Assembly: GCA_046295975.1 (NCBI GenBank)
Contig: JBKBMG010000006.1
Location: 71,035 to 135,034 of the forward strand
Direction of reading: 5' to 3'
DNA from: UBA2357 sp046295975
GTDB lineage: Bacteria; Pseudomonadota; Gammaproteobacteria; Burkholderiales; Rhodocyclaceae
DNA: 64,000 bases
This document shows, in pieces, positions 34,355 to 43,023 of the stretch. A program made the position numbers and the translations under genes. The notes under the pieces are model-generated. The model did no database searches. It was not told where the DNA came from and worked only from the letters and a program-made list of their open reading frames with translations. The stretch's first letter is position 1, and each line of letters opens with the position of its first letter.

Positions 34355-35635
34355 TCAGCCTTCCTCGCGCGACAGCAAGTGGCGGGTGCGGCGCAGTCCG
34401 AGGTACACCAGTCCGGCAATCAAGGGAATGGATGTGGCGGTGAGCAGCTCAGGTGACGCCGGCAGCCACGCCTTGGCGCCTTTGGCGAGGTAGTTCACCA
34501 GCTGCGAGCCGTAGTAGGTGATGGCCACCACCGACAAGCCTTCGACGGTCTCCTGCAGGCGCAGCTGGAGCTTGGCGCGCCGGTTCATCTGCGCGAGCAG
34601 TTCCTGGTTCTGCCGTTCCAGTTCGATGTCTACGCGCGTGCGCAGAAGCTGTGAGTTGCGTGCAATACGCGCAGACAAGTCTTCCTGGCGGCGGGCGATG
34701 GTGGTGCAAGTCGCGATCGCGGGGGCGAGCCGGCGCTCCATGAACTCGCGTATCGTCGGAAAGCCGCTGATGCGCACCTCCCGCAACTCCTCGACGCGTT
34801 GCTGCACCAGCCGGTAGTAGGCCGCCGCGGCACCGAAACGGAAGGTGGTGCGGGCGACGGAACGCTCCACATCGGCGGCGAGACGGGTGAGGCGGCCGAG
34901 CACCTGGCGCTCGTCGTCCGACGACTGGGCGTTGCCCATGCGGTCCATCAAGTCGGCCAGTTCGTCCTCGGCGCGCGACAACAGCCGTCCGACTTCCTTG
35001 GCGACCGGAAAGGCCAGCAACGCGAGCACGCGATAGGTTTCGATCTCGAGCAGGCGCTGCACCATGCGCCCCGCCTGGCGCGGGGTAAAGGCACTGTCTA
35101 CCAGCAGATAGCGAGAAAATCCGTCACGGATGTGGAAATCGGTGAACGCCCAGCCGGCTCCGTCCGCCACTTGGGCCGCCACCAGGTTTTGTCCGCGCGG
35201 TGACAGTTGCTGCATGACGGTGTCGGGCGGCACTTCCGCGACCGGCCGCACCTCCACGTGGGTCGCAACGATCAACTGGCCGGGGATGTTGCCGCGCCAC
35301 TCGGCCGGCACCGCCAGCAAGGCGTCGTCGTCGCGACCGTCGGTCGAGTTGGCGCGGCGATAGAAGGCATAGCTGGAATATTCGTTGTGACGTTGCCACT
35401 TGAGGCGGAACTCGCTGCCTTCAAGAAACAGGTGGCTGTTGCTGGTATCCGGCTCGGGCAGACCGAGTTGCGCGGCGAGCGCACGTAGATGCGCATCCTC
35501 GCGGCCGACGCTGCCGTCCACATGCAGGAAGGCGAGATAGGTGACGAACTCCGGGACGTCCAGGGGCACCGGCGGGCGGGCATGGATTTCGTCGCTGAGT
35601 TGCTGGCGTAGCGGGTGTTCTTCGAAGAGAGCCAT
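34355..35635 (-). CDS. DUF3422 membrane-anchored protein
   Basis: A 426-residue protein of an uncharacterised proteobacterial family. The N-terminal MALFEEHPLRQQLSDEIHARP motif is diagnostic. A long helical, probably coiled-coil middle (about 220-380, with ERQNQELLAQMNRRAKLQLRL) precedes two C-terminal TM helices (SVVAITYYGSQLVNYLA and ELLTATSIPLIAGLVYLGL) and an Arg-rich tail. The ATG at 35635 is chosen because it starts at the conserved motif; a TTG at 35659 is less likely. The function is unknown. Confidence 0.88.
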   Translation of the reverse strand: MALFEEHPLRQQLSDEIHARPPVPLDVPEFVTYLAFLHVDGSVGREDAHLRALAAQLGLPEPDTSNSHLFLEGSEFRLKWQRHNEYSSYAFYRRANSTDGRDDDALLAVPAEWRGNIPGQLIVATHVEVRPVAEVPPDTVMQQLSPRGQNLVAAQVADGAGWAFTDFHIRDGFSRYLLVDSAFTPRQAGRMVQRLLEIETYRVLALLAFPVAKEVGRLLSRAEDELADLMDRMGNAQSSDDERQVLGRLTRLAADVERSVARTTFRFGAAAAYYRLVQQRVEELREVRISGFPTIREFMERRLAPAIATCTTIARRQEDLSARIARNSQLLRTRVDIELERQNQELLAQMNRRAKLQLRLQETVEGLSVVAITYYGSQLVNYLAKGAKAWLPASPELLTATSIPLIAGLVYLGLRRTRHLLSREEG

Positions 35636-35792
35636 GGCGGTCGCAAGTCGGCGCAACAACGCGCCGGAAGGCGAAGAGTAACCCGCGACCGCGTCAGGGT
35701 GAAGAGGGGAGACCGGGCGCCGTCAGAAGGCCGCGGTGCGCGACGATGGCACGCAGTTCGTCCGGTGTGCCCCTCGGGGTTAGGTCAGGTGC

Positions 35793-36443
35793 TCAACCCT
35801 GGATGGGGATCAGCAGGATCTCTACTCTGCGGTTCTGGGCACGGCCCCATTCGGTGTTGTTGTCGGCGATCGGGCGGTTGAAGCCGTGACCGTAAGCTTC
35901 GACGCGGTTGTAGGGTACGCCGCGCTGGATCAGATAGCTCGCCACGCTGCCGGCGCGGTTCTCGGACAAGGTCTGGTTGTAGGCGGCGGCGCCGACCGAA
36001 TCGGTGTGGCCTTCGACGCGCACGATGGTATTCGGGTACTGCCCGACGCTATAGGCGAGTTGGTCGAGCACCGGTCGGAACTGCGGCTTGACGTCGGAGC
36101 GGGCGGTATCGAAGGTGATGTTCTCCGGTGCCTGCAGGCGGATGGTGTCGCCTTCGCGCTGGATTTCCACGCCGGTACCGGCCATTTGCTGGCGCAATTC
36201 GGCTTCCTGCTGGTCCATCTGTCGGCCGATCAGGCCGCCGACGGTGGCACCGACAGCGGCACCGATGAGCGTGCCCTTGGTGCGGTCGCTACGGCCGGAG
36301 ACGGCACGGCCGATCACGGCGCCGGCGCCTGCGCCGATGGTGGCCCCGGTGGCGGTACGGGCGTGTTCGCCCTGGTAGGGGTTGGAGGCGCATCCGCCCA
36401 GCGCGAGTAGGGATGCGGTGATGATCAAGACTGCGGCTTTCAT
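35793..36443 (-). CDS. OmpA-family lipoprotein, YiaD-like
   Basis: A 216-residue outer-membrane lipoprotein: lipobox ALGGC (Cys about 18), a glycine-zipper region (ATGATIGAGAGAVIGRAV and GTLIGAAVGATVGGLIG, about 30-75), then an OmpA peptidoglycan-binding domain (VEGHTDSVGAAAYNQTLSENRA and EAYGHGFNRPIADN). It probably links the outer membrane to the wall. AGGAG lies 9 nt before the ATG at 36443. It is monocistronic as far as can be seen. Confidence 0.9.
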   Translation of the reverse strand: MKAAVLIITASLLALGGCASNPYQGEHARTATGATIGAGAGAVIGRAVSGRSDRTKGTLIGAAVGATVGGLIGRQMDQQEAELRQQMAGTGVEIQREGDTIRLQAPENITFDTARSDVKPQFRPVLDQLAYSVGQYPNTIVRVEGHTDSVGAAAYNQTLSENRAGSVASYLIQRGVPYNRVEAYGHGFNRPIADNNTEWGRAQNRRVEILLIPIQG

Positions 36444-36549
36444 GGGTTCTGTGCTCCTGAGTTTGGAATGAGCTTAAACGAAGGGATACGGATGGATCGA
36501 TTGTGCCTGGCGGTTGCGCCGATTTCGATCACGCTTGGATAACGCATCG

Positions 36550-37182
36550 TCAGAAGTTGTAACTGCGCCCGGTTGCGGTGGGCGGGTTTCTCATCCGGGC
36601 CAGATCCTCGGGCTCGTCGATGTCGTGAAGCATCGGCCCCACCGCGACCTGCCAGCCGAGTGCCGCAAATCGGTCCAGGGTGTGGCGCGCGACGGTATCG
36701 GTGCTCCAGCGGATGGACGCGAACAAGCTGGCATCGAAGCGATTCAGCCCCAGTAGGGCGTAGCCGCCGTCCTGGGTCGGATGGATGCAGGCGTCCGCCG
36801 TGTGCAGGTGCCTAGCCGCGTCGCGGAACAGCGCGGGCGCGACTTCGGCGCAATCGGTGCCGGAGAGGATAACCGATTCACCTGCGGCGAGGGTGCGGGC
36901 GGCGGCATCGGCCATGCGCGCACCCAGGTCGCCCTCTGCCTGGACCGAGTGGACAACGCCTGCAGGCAGGTGGAAACCCTGCCAGTCGGGATGGTGGAGT
37001 GTCGGACTGGCGCATAGCTCCACTGTGCCGACCGCGGCCGCGCAGGCGGCGGCGAGGCTGTCGTCCAGCATCCGCGCAGCGAGTTGTGCCGCGCCGTCGG
37101 CGCCGAGCGCGGGAATCAGGCGGGTCTTTACGGCACCGGGCCGTGGTGCCTTGGCGAGGATGACGATGCGCACAGGCTTCAT
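36550..37182 (-). CDS. TIGR04282-type glycosyltransferase/nucleotidyltransferase-like protein
   Basis: A 210-residue protein of the family with the N-terminus IVILAKAPRPGAVKTRL, followed by GDLGARMADA, ILSGTDCAEVAPALF and HPTQDGGYALLGL. It is related to CofC-like nucleotidyltransferases. It almost always accompanies a TIGR04283 glycosyltransferase, as here: its ATG at 37182 overlaps the end of that gene by 4 nt. Biochemical function is unassigned; a role in making a glycosylated lipid or cofactor is a guess. Confidence 0.85.
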   Translation of the reverse strand: MKPVRIVILAKAPRPGAVKTRLIPALGADGAAQLAARMLDDSLAAACAAAVGTVELCASPTLHHPDWQGFHLPAGVVHSVQAEGDLGARMADAAARTLAAGESVILSGTDCAEVAPALFRDAARHLHTADACIHPTQDGGYALLGLNRFDASLFASIRWSTDTVARHTLDRFAALGWQVAVGPMLHDIDEPEDLARMRNPPTATGRSYNF

Positions 37183-37874
37183 CGGTAGGCGCGCGCCAGC
37201 ACGTCGGGTGAGGCGCCGCGCCAGTAGGCCCAACGCAGCCGCCACATCAGCAGGATGGTGCGCCATACGCCGCGGCGCTCCCAGCGCCGGCCGGAGGTCC
37301 TTGCGCGCAGGCGCAGGCAGGCGGGCCGTCCGAGACGCAGGAGCCGGCGCGACAGTTCGATGTCCTCCATCAAGGGCTGATCGGGAAAACGCCCGACGCG
37401 CTCGAAGCTGTCGCGGCGCGCGAACATGGCCTGGTCGCCCGTGGCAATGCCGCTCAGGCGCGAGCGCAGGTTCATCAGTGTTGCCACCACCCGCAGCAGC
37501 CGCGCACGTCCGTCGATGTGCACATCGAAACGTCCCCAGTGCGCGCCAGCGGCCACGGCACGACGCACGGCCTCGAGCGCGTGCGCGGGCAACTGGGTAT
37601 CGGCGTGCAGGAACAGCAGAACATCGCCGTCGACGGCGGCGGCGCCGGCGTTCATTTGTCGCGCCCGGCCGCTGGCGGTGCTGAGCAGGGGCAGTTGGGC
37701 GGCCGATACCAGTTCGGCCGAGCCGTCTTCGCTGCCACCGTCGACAACGACGATATCGACCGCGCAGTCACTGTCACGCAGGGCCTGCAGCTGCGCGAGC
37801 AGATCGGGCAGGGTGCCGGCCTCGTTCAGGACCGGCACGACGATGCCTACCCGAGGGTGCGCCGCTGCGGTCAT
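37179..37874 (-). CDS. TIGR04283-type family 2 glycosyltransferase
   Basis: A 231-residue GT2 enzyme with the start VGIVVPVLNEAGTLPDLLAQL, VDIVVVDGGSEDGSAEL, and the metal-binding LLFLHADTQLP. GIATGDQAMFARRD and PLMEDIELSRRL follow. Candidate starts are ATG at 37874 or 37892; neither has a Shine-Dalgarno. It is paired and translationally coupled with the TIGR04282 protein. Substrate unknown. Upstream, 37875-38249 is a 375-nt gene-free divergent region in which I see no clear operator. Confidence 0.86.
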   Translation of the reverse strand: MTAAAHPRVGIVVPVLNEAGTLPDLLAQLQALRDSDCAVDIVVVDGGSEDGSAELVSAAQLPLLSTASGRARQMNAGAAAVDGDVLLFLHADTQLPAHALEAVRRAVAAGAHWGRFDVHIDGRARLLRVVATLMNLRSRLSGIATGDQAMFARRDSFERVGRFPDQPLMEDIELSRRLLRLGRPACLRLRARTSGRRWERRGVWRTILLMWRLRWAYWRGASPDVLARAYR

Positions 37875-38249
37875 GGTTGCTGCGGGCGCCATTCGGGGGA
37901 GCGCGCCAGGCGTGATGAGCGCGCGAGAGGGCGAGGGATGCCGGGAGGGAGCTGCGTGGGCATGATGGCGCGCATTGGGCAATGTCTCGGTGTGCTTTCC
38001 CTGCATGTGTCGGCGCGGACTTGGTCAAGGCCTGAGCCGCCCGGAGAAAGGTGTTGCTGCGGCACGGGTTCAGGCACCATTGTCTTCCGTTGGGCGGTCG
38101 GGTGTGCATGTGTCTTGCGCCAGGCAGGGTGTTGCCGCAAGTGTGCTGGCGGTAGTCTGAAGACAGGCCATGGTGGCATAGATTCCATCTCCCGCACGGT
38201 GTGATGCGCGGTCGCACGTGGTTTGCAGCAACAGGTAAGGGGAGGGCGT

Positions 38250-39386
38250 TTGAAGCGGTTGATTCTCGTCGGCGGCGGGCATGCGCATGTGCATGTATTG
38301 GCACGCTTTGCCAGGGCGCGTCCGCCCGGGGTGTCGCTGACCCTGGTCGCGCCTGTTGAGCGACAGGTGTATTCGGGCATGTTGCCCGGTTGGTTGGCGG
38401 GACACTACCGGCTGGATGAGTGTGCAATACCGCTCGATGCCTTGGTGCAGGCCGCGGGCGCCCGCTTCGTGCGCGCAGCCTGTACCGGCGTGCTGTGTGA
38501 CACCGGGCGGGTGGTGTGCGACGACGGCGAAGCGCATGAGTTCGACTGGTTGTCGCTGGACGTCGGTTCGGCCGCGGCAGACCTGCCGCAAGCGGTCGTG
38601 GTGGGGCAAACAGCTGTGGTGCCGGTGCGCCCGATCGAGGGCCTGGTGGCGGGCATGGAAGCCCTGCTTGCACGCGTTGCGGAGGGGCGGCCCGAACAGG
38701 TAGTGGTGGTTGGCGGCGGTGCAGCCGCGATCGAACTGGCTTTCGCGTTGCGTGCGCGGTTTGATGGGATGGGGGCGGATCGGGTGCGCTTGTGCGTGAT
38801 CGGTGCCGAGCATCGGCCGCTCACCGGCTTGCCTCGCTTGCTGCAGTGGCGTGCAACCGGGCTGATGCAGGCGCGCGGCATCGCGTGGCGAGGGGGAAGC
38901 CGGGTGACCGCGGTCGAGGATGGCCGGGTGCGCCTGGCCAACGGCGATGACGTGGCAGCGACGACGGTGCTGGTGTGCGCTGGTGCGCGCGCCCACGCGT
39001 GGCTGGCCGCCTCCGGCCTGGCGACCGATGCGGAGGGCTATCTGCGGGTGGATCGTACGCTGCGTTCACTGTCCGACCCGCGTGTTTTCGCCGTGGGCGA
39101 CTGCGCTGCGTACAGCGAGCGCAGGCCCAAGTCCGGCGTGTTCGCGGTACGGGCTGGCCCGCCGCTGGCGGACAACCTGCTGCGCGCGCTTCGCGGCGCG
39201 GCCTTGCAGCCATGGCGGCCGCAGCGGCGGGCGCTCTACCTCGTCAGCACCGGCGCGGGCCATGCGTTGGGCGCGTGGGGGGCGCTGGGGTGGTGGGGGG
39301 ATTGGGTGTGGCGCTGGAAGGACCGGATCGACCGCGCGTTCGTAGGGCGTTACGCAGTGCCGGAGGCGCTGGTCGAGAAACCCTGA
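38250..39386 (+). CDS. FAD-dependent pyridine nucleotide-disulfide oxidoreductase family protein (TIGR03169-like)
   Basis: A 378-residue two-dinucleotide-domain flavoprotein. FAD motif: LILVGGGHAHVHVLARF at the N-terminus, with SGMLPGWLAGHY, a family hallmark. NAD motif: VVVVGGGAAAIELAFAL (about 150). FAD-binding DPRVFAVGDCAAY lies about 280. In some bacteria this protein is fused to selenophosphate synthetase SelD; here it stands alone and no selenium gene is adjacent. The start is TTG at 38250, strongly supported by AAGGGGAGG 6 nt upstream; a TTG 9 codons earlier lacks this. Confidence 0.85.
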   Translation: MKRLILVGGGHAHVHVLARFARARPPGVSLTLVAPVERQVYSGMLPGWLAGHYRLDECAIPLDALVQAAGARFVRAACTGVLCDTGRVVCDDGEAHEFDWLSLDVGSAAADLPQAVVVGQTAVVPVRPIEGLVAGMEALLARVAEGRPEQVVVVGGGAAAIELAFALRARFDGMGADRVRLCVIGAEHRPLTGLPRLLQWRATGLMQARGIAWRGGSRVTAVEDGRVRLANGDDVAATTVLVCAGARAHAWLAASGLATDAEGYLRVDRTLRSLSDPRVFAVGDCAAYSERRPKSGVFAVRAGPPLADNLLRALRGAALQPWRPQRRALYLVSTGAGHALGAWGALGWWGDWVWRWKDRIDRAFVGRYAVPEALVEKP

Positions 39387-39413
39387 GCGATGAGATGTGC
39401 GATCTGCTTGCTC

Positions 39414-41303
39414 TCACCGCGTGGGGCGGGTATCGCGGGCCCCGTCTTCGCCGAGCGCGACCGTGGTGCCCGGTGTGTCGCGGCCGAGATGGCGCAGCGC
39501 ATGCTGGTCGCCGCTGAATACGTCCTGTTTGATGGTCAGCACTGCCTGCAGCCAGCGGCTGGATGCCTCGCATTCTTTGCGCACGTCGTCGGCACGGCAG
39601 GCGATGGTCTTCTTGCCCTGGGTGTTGAAATGCACGCCGGGCAGCGGTCGGACGCCAAGCCGGTCCGGCGTGCTCGCGGTGGTGGTGAGCAGGGTGTCGC
39701 GGCTGTCGCCGAGCAGCGCCAGAATGATGGCCGGCAGTTGATACAGCGGCACGTCGCCAAGCTTGACCGGTCCCCGCTTGCCGTCGATGACAATGAGGGG
39801 GGTGGCGGTGAGGGTACGGTACATCCGGTCGTTGAACTCGCCGCGGTTTCGCGCCAGCAGCCCGGACTCGGTGTAGCCCCCGTGGTGGATTCCGAGGAAG
39901 GGCAGATGGTCGCCGAACAGCACGATCACGGCGTTGGGGTCGCGCTTGCGCAACTCGCGCAGAAACGCCATGAGCTCGCGCGACTTGTAGTACACGGTGT
40001 TGGCGTAGGCGTGCACATGGGGGTTGCCGTCGCGGGTCTTGATCACCGGCGGGCGGGCGGCGTTGAGCGGGTAGTCGAGGTGGCCGAAGTAGGTGAGGAT
40101 GTAGTTGAACACAGGCCGTTCACCGTTCAGGTCCGGTCCCAGCCGTTCCAGCACCTGGCGGTAGAGTGAGGCGTCGCTGAGGAACTCGCGGTTCATGTCG
40201 TCGAGCACGAAGTTGCGCTCCGACCAGTATTCTTCGAAACCGATGCGGCGGTAGGCGTTGACGCGGTTCCAGAAGGACGCCGCGTTGGGGTGGGAGGCGA
40301 TGCTGCGATAGCCTGCTTCGCCGAGATGTCCCGGCAGACAGGGGACGTCGCGGCGTAGCCGGCCTTCGAAGAAGACCGCATCCTGGGTGACCGGGAAACC
40401 GCACAAGGCCTCGAATTCGGAGTTGGCGGTGTAGCCGCCGAACACCGGCGCAAGAATATGCGAATGGCCGGCGGCGGCCCACAGCTTGCGGAAGGCCGGG
40501 TCCAGCGGATCGGCGGACAACCTCGAGGCCTTGAGCGGCACGGGATCCCAGAACGACTCGAGCACGATCATGTGCACGTTGCGGTTCGGCAGGCTGCCCG
40601 TGCCGACGCGCATGAAGGGGCTGACCGGTCGGTCGCCGAGCGTCTCCAGCGCGGCAGCGACCGCGTCGGCGTCGGGCTTTTGTCCTTGGCGGGCGAGGTT
40701 GCGGGCGCTTTCCTGGACGAGGTGAATGGGCAGGCCGCGGGCTTCGAAGTTGCCTGGCTGGTTCCATACCCAGTCGCCGAAACGGGCATCCAGGTACTTG
40801 TGGGTCGGTTGCGGATGGGCGACGACCAGCGCCGCTGCACCTACGCTTGCGCCAAGCGCGACCCAGGCGCGTGGCGCGCGCCAGGCGAACATCCAGCCGA
40901 GCAACAGCAGCGGCGCCGCCAGCAGCGCGACGCTCCCCCACAACTGCCAGCCGTCGAGCAACAGAAACAGGTTGCGTGCCGAGACGAAGTCGTCCGGCAT
41001 GATCGGTCCGCCCAGCACGCCCAACTTGAGTGCGTTGGCAAAAGTGAAGGCTGACAGCAGCGTGGCGCTCGCGATCATGAAGCGTGGCAGGCTGCCAGCC
41101 ATGGTGTACAGCAGCGCGCCGATCAATAGGTGTGCGCCGAGATCGTGCGGCCAGGCGTTCGGCCCCGGGCTGACCCCCAACTGGCTGCGGGTGAGCCAGT
41201 GCGCGAGGCAATACCAGACCACCACGAAAAGCATGGCCAGTCCCCATTTCGCCGCGCTGCGGAAAAATGCATCCAAATGCCTGGGGGAGCCGTCGGTGGT
41301 CAT
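39414..41303 (-). CDS. LTA-synthase-family membrane sulfatase / phosphoethanolamine-type transferase
   Basis: A 629-residue inner-membrane protein. Four or five N-terminal TM helices (about 15-175) include LAMLFVVVWYCLAHWL and SVALLAAPLLLLGWMF. A periplasmic alkaline-phosphatase-fold domain follows. The nucleophile region is GGYTANSEFEALCGFP (Thr), and the metal-binding region is VIVLFGDHLPFLGIHHGGY. Enzymes of this family move phosphoglycerol or phosphoethanolamine onto envelope glycans; the acceptor here is unknown. The ATG at 41303 is preferred to the one 18 codons upstream because the first TM follows closely. It is convergent with the flavoprotein gene, 27 nt apart. Confidence 0.85.
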   Translation of the reverse strand: MTTDGSPRHLDAFFRSAAKWGLAMLFVVVWYCLAHWLTRSQLGVSPGPNAWPHDLGAHLLIGALLYTMAGSLPRFMIASATLLSAFTFANALKLGVLGGPIMPDDFVSARNLFLLLDGWQLWGSVALLAAPLLLLGWMFAWRAPRAWVALGASVGAAALVVAHPQPTHKYLDARFGDWVWNQPGNFEARGLPIHLVQESARNLARQGQKPDADAVAAALETLGDRPVSPFMRVGTGSLPNRNVHMIVLESFWDPVPLKASRLSADPLDPAFRKLWAAAGHSHILAPVFGGYTANSEFEALCGFPVTQDAVFFEGRLRRDVPCLPGHLGEAGYRSIASHPNAASFWNRVNAYRRIGFEEYWSERNFVLDDMNREFLSDASLYRQVLERLGPDLNGERPVFNYILTYFGHLDYPLNAARPPVIKTRDGNPHVHAYANTVYYKSRELMAFLRELRKRDPNAVIVLFGDHLPFLGIHHGGYTESGLLARNRGEFNDRMYRTLTATPLIVIDGKRGPVKLGDVPLYQLPAIILALLGDSRDTLLTTTASTPDRLGVRPLPGVHFNTQGKKTIACRADDVRKECEASSRWLQAVLTIKQDVFSGDQHALRHLGRDTPGTTVALGEDGARDTRPTR

Positions 41304-41476
41304 GTGCGTGCAGAGCTCGGGTTCGCGGGTCGGAGCGCGATTGTAATGATTCTGCAACGCAAAAGTGCTGGATGGTGCGCGAGGGTGTTGCGAATTGTTG
41401 TGCCGTCTCGCGGGGACGCTGTACCCGTGGCCATCGCGGCCCGACAGCAGCCACGGGGCAATGAGGCCGAGCAGGA

Positions 41477-42760
41477 TTACACGCTGACGCCGATGACGCG
41501 ATTGCGCCCGGATTCCTTGGCCTTGTATAGCGCTGCGTCGGCAGCCTTGAACAGGGTTTCGAAGGTGTTCTGGTGCTTGCCGCTGTCCTCGGCCACGCCG
41601 ATGCTGACGGTTACCGGTACATCCGAGGGGCGGCTGGCTTCGACGCGGGCGCGCAGCGTGTCGGCAAACTGCTTGGCGCGGGCGCCGGAGGTGTTGATCA
41701 GCAGCACCACGAACTCTTCGCCACCGGTGCGCGCGGCGATGTCGCCCTCGCGGCAGGTGGCGCGAATGTTGGCGGCGGTTTCGGCCAGCACGCTGTCGCC
41801 CATGTCGTGGCCGTGAGTGTCGTTGATACGCTTGAAGTGGTCTATGTCGAGCACCAGCAGGCTGACCGGGATCTTGTGGCGATGCGCTTCGGCGATGCGG
41901 CGGCTGGCGATCTCGGCAAGGTAGTGGCGGTTGTACAGGCCGGTGAGCTGGTCGGTCATCGCCAGTCGGCGCAGGTGATCGCGCTGCGCTTCGGTTTCGT
42001 CCAGCAGGCGCTTGAGGCGCACCATGTTGCGTACCCGTGCCACCAGTTCTTCTTCCAGCATGGGCTTGGACAGGAAGTCGTTGGCCCCCTGGCGCAGCAA
42101 TTCGATGCGGCGGGCCGCGTCTTCCATGCTGGACATCGCCAGGATGGGGATGCGCCGGTTGCGCCCCTCGCTGTTCTGCCTGATCACTCGCACCAGGCCA
42201 AGGCCGGTCATCTTGCCCTCAAGCAGCACGTCGATCAAGGCGATTTCGTAGTCCTTGAGAGGCAGGATTTCCAGTGCTTCCTCGGCGCTGGCGAAGGCAT
42301 CCACACGCAGGCCGGTGCGTTCCAGGGCGGCGCGGATGAAGCGCGCCACGGGCACGCTGTCTTCAACCAGCAACGCGCGGCCGGACAGTCGGAGCGCAGC
42401 GTCTTCGCTGCGCATGCGTTCCTCGACGTAGTTGGCGAGACGCTCGAGCTCGTACTTGCTGAAGACTTCGGTAATCCCCGCTTCAAGGCTGGCGGCGCTC
42501 AGTGCCTGGTCGACCTCGGTGGCGAGCAGCAGAATGGGGATGCTGGCGGTTTCCGGGTTGCGGCGCAGGGACTGCGACAACGCGAAGCCCGACCCGTCGG
42601 GCAGGTGGCGCTCCAGGCAGATCAGGTCAACCGGGCGGTTGAGGGCGACGTTGGCTTCCGCGATCGTCGCGGCGAAACGCGGCGGCTCGGGAAGAAATGC
42701 GAGATGGCGCTCCAGCAACTGCCGGAAAAAGCGCGAGCCGACCACGCCGAGGACGTTCAT
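41477..42760 (-). CDS. PleD-like response regulator diguanylate cyclase (REC-REC-GGDEF)
   Basis: A 427-residue cyclase with two receiver domains (about 1-120 and 128-250) and a C-terminal GGDEF domain (about 265-425; ARTGGEEFVVLL). The REGD I-site sits five residues ahead of GGEEF. In the first receiver the usual acceptor Asp is replaced by Glu (LICLERHLPDG); the second has ALIDVLLEGKMTG with its Asp and a FLSKPML Lys. So only the second is likely phosphorylated. GGAGGTGAC precedes the ATG. No sensor kinase is adjacent. The 263 nt upstream (42761-43023) hold nothing recognised. Confidence 0.92.
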   Translation of the reverse strand: MNVLGVVGSRFFRQLLERHLAFLPEPPRFAATIAEANVALNRPVDLICLERHLPDGSGFALSQSLRRNPETASIPILLLATEVDQALSAASLEAGITEVFSKYELERLANYVEERMRSEDAALRLSGRALLVEDSVPVARFIRAALERTGLRVDAFASAEEALEILPLKDYEIALIDVLLEGKMTGLGLVRVIRQNSEGRNRRIPILAMSSMEDAARRIELLRQGANDFLSKPMLEEELVARVRNMVRLKRLLDETEAQRDHLRRLAMTDQLTGLYNRHYLAEIASRRIAEAHRHKIPVSLLVLDIDHFKRINDTHGHDMGDSVLAETAANIRATCREGDIAARTGGEEFVVLLINTSGARAKQFADTLRARVEASRPSDVPVTVSIGVAEDSGKHQNTFETLFKAADAALYKAKESGRNRVIGVSV

Positions 42761-43023
42761 GTCACCTCCGCCGCGCCCGCATGGCTGGGGCACGTCGCAA
42801 GCCCCGGAAACGGGCAGGGCCGGGTGCCGCCGTCACCGCCCTGAGCAAGCCGGGCGTCATGACGTCCGAGGGATGAAGGGGACTGACCATGCCTGGATTA
42901 TGGCACGTGCTCCGGTGGTCGCGGAGTGGCTTTCTTCACGCTTTTTTTACATGCCGTCGTCGGCCCGACGGCCGGTCGTCGGGGGTGTCGCGACTGACTT
43001 GCCCGCCGCGCCGACACTGGGGG

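Noticed and set aside
38070..38996. Open frame of about 300 codons on the minus strand
   Set aside because: Antisense to the flavoprotein gene; the translation is His/Arg-rich with no domain, typical of a GC shadow.
42935..43023. Terminator after the methyltransferase gene
   Set aside because: A 5-bp GC stem is present, but the run of identical bases is A, not T, in the direction of that gene, so it does not fit an intrinsic terminator.
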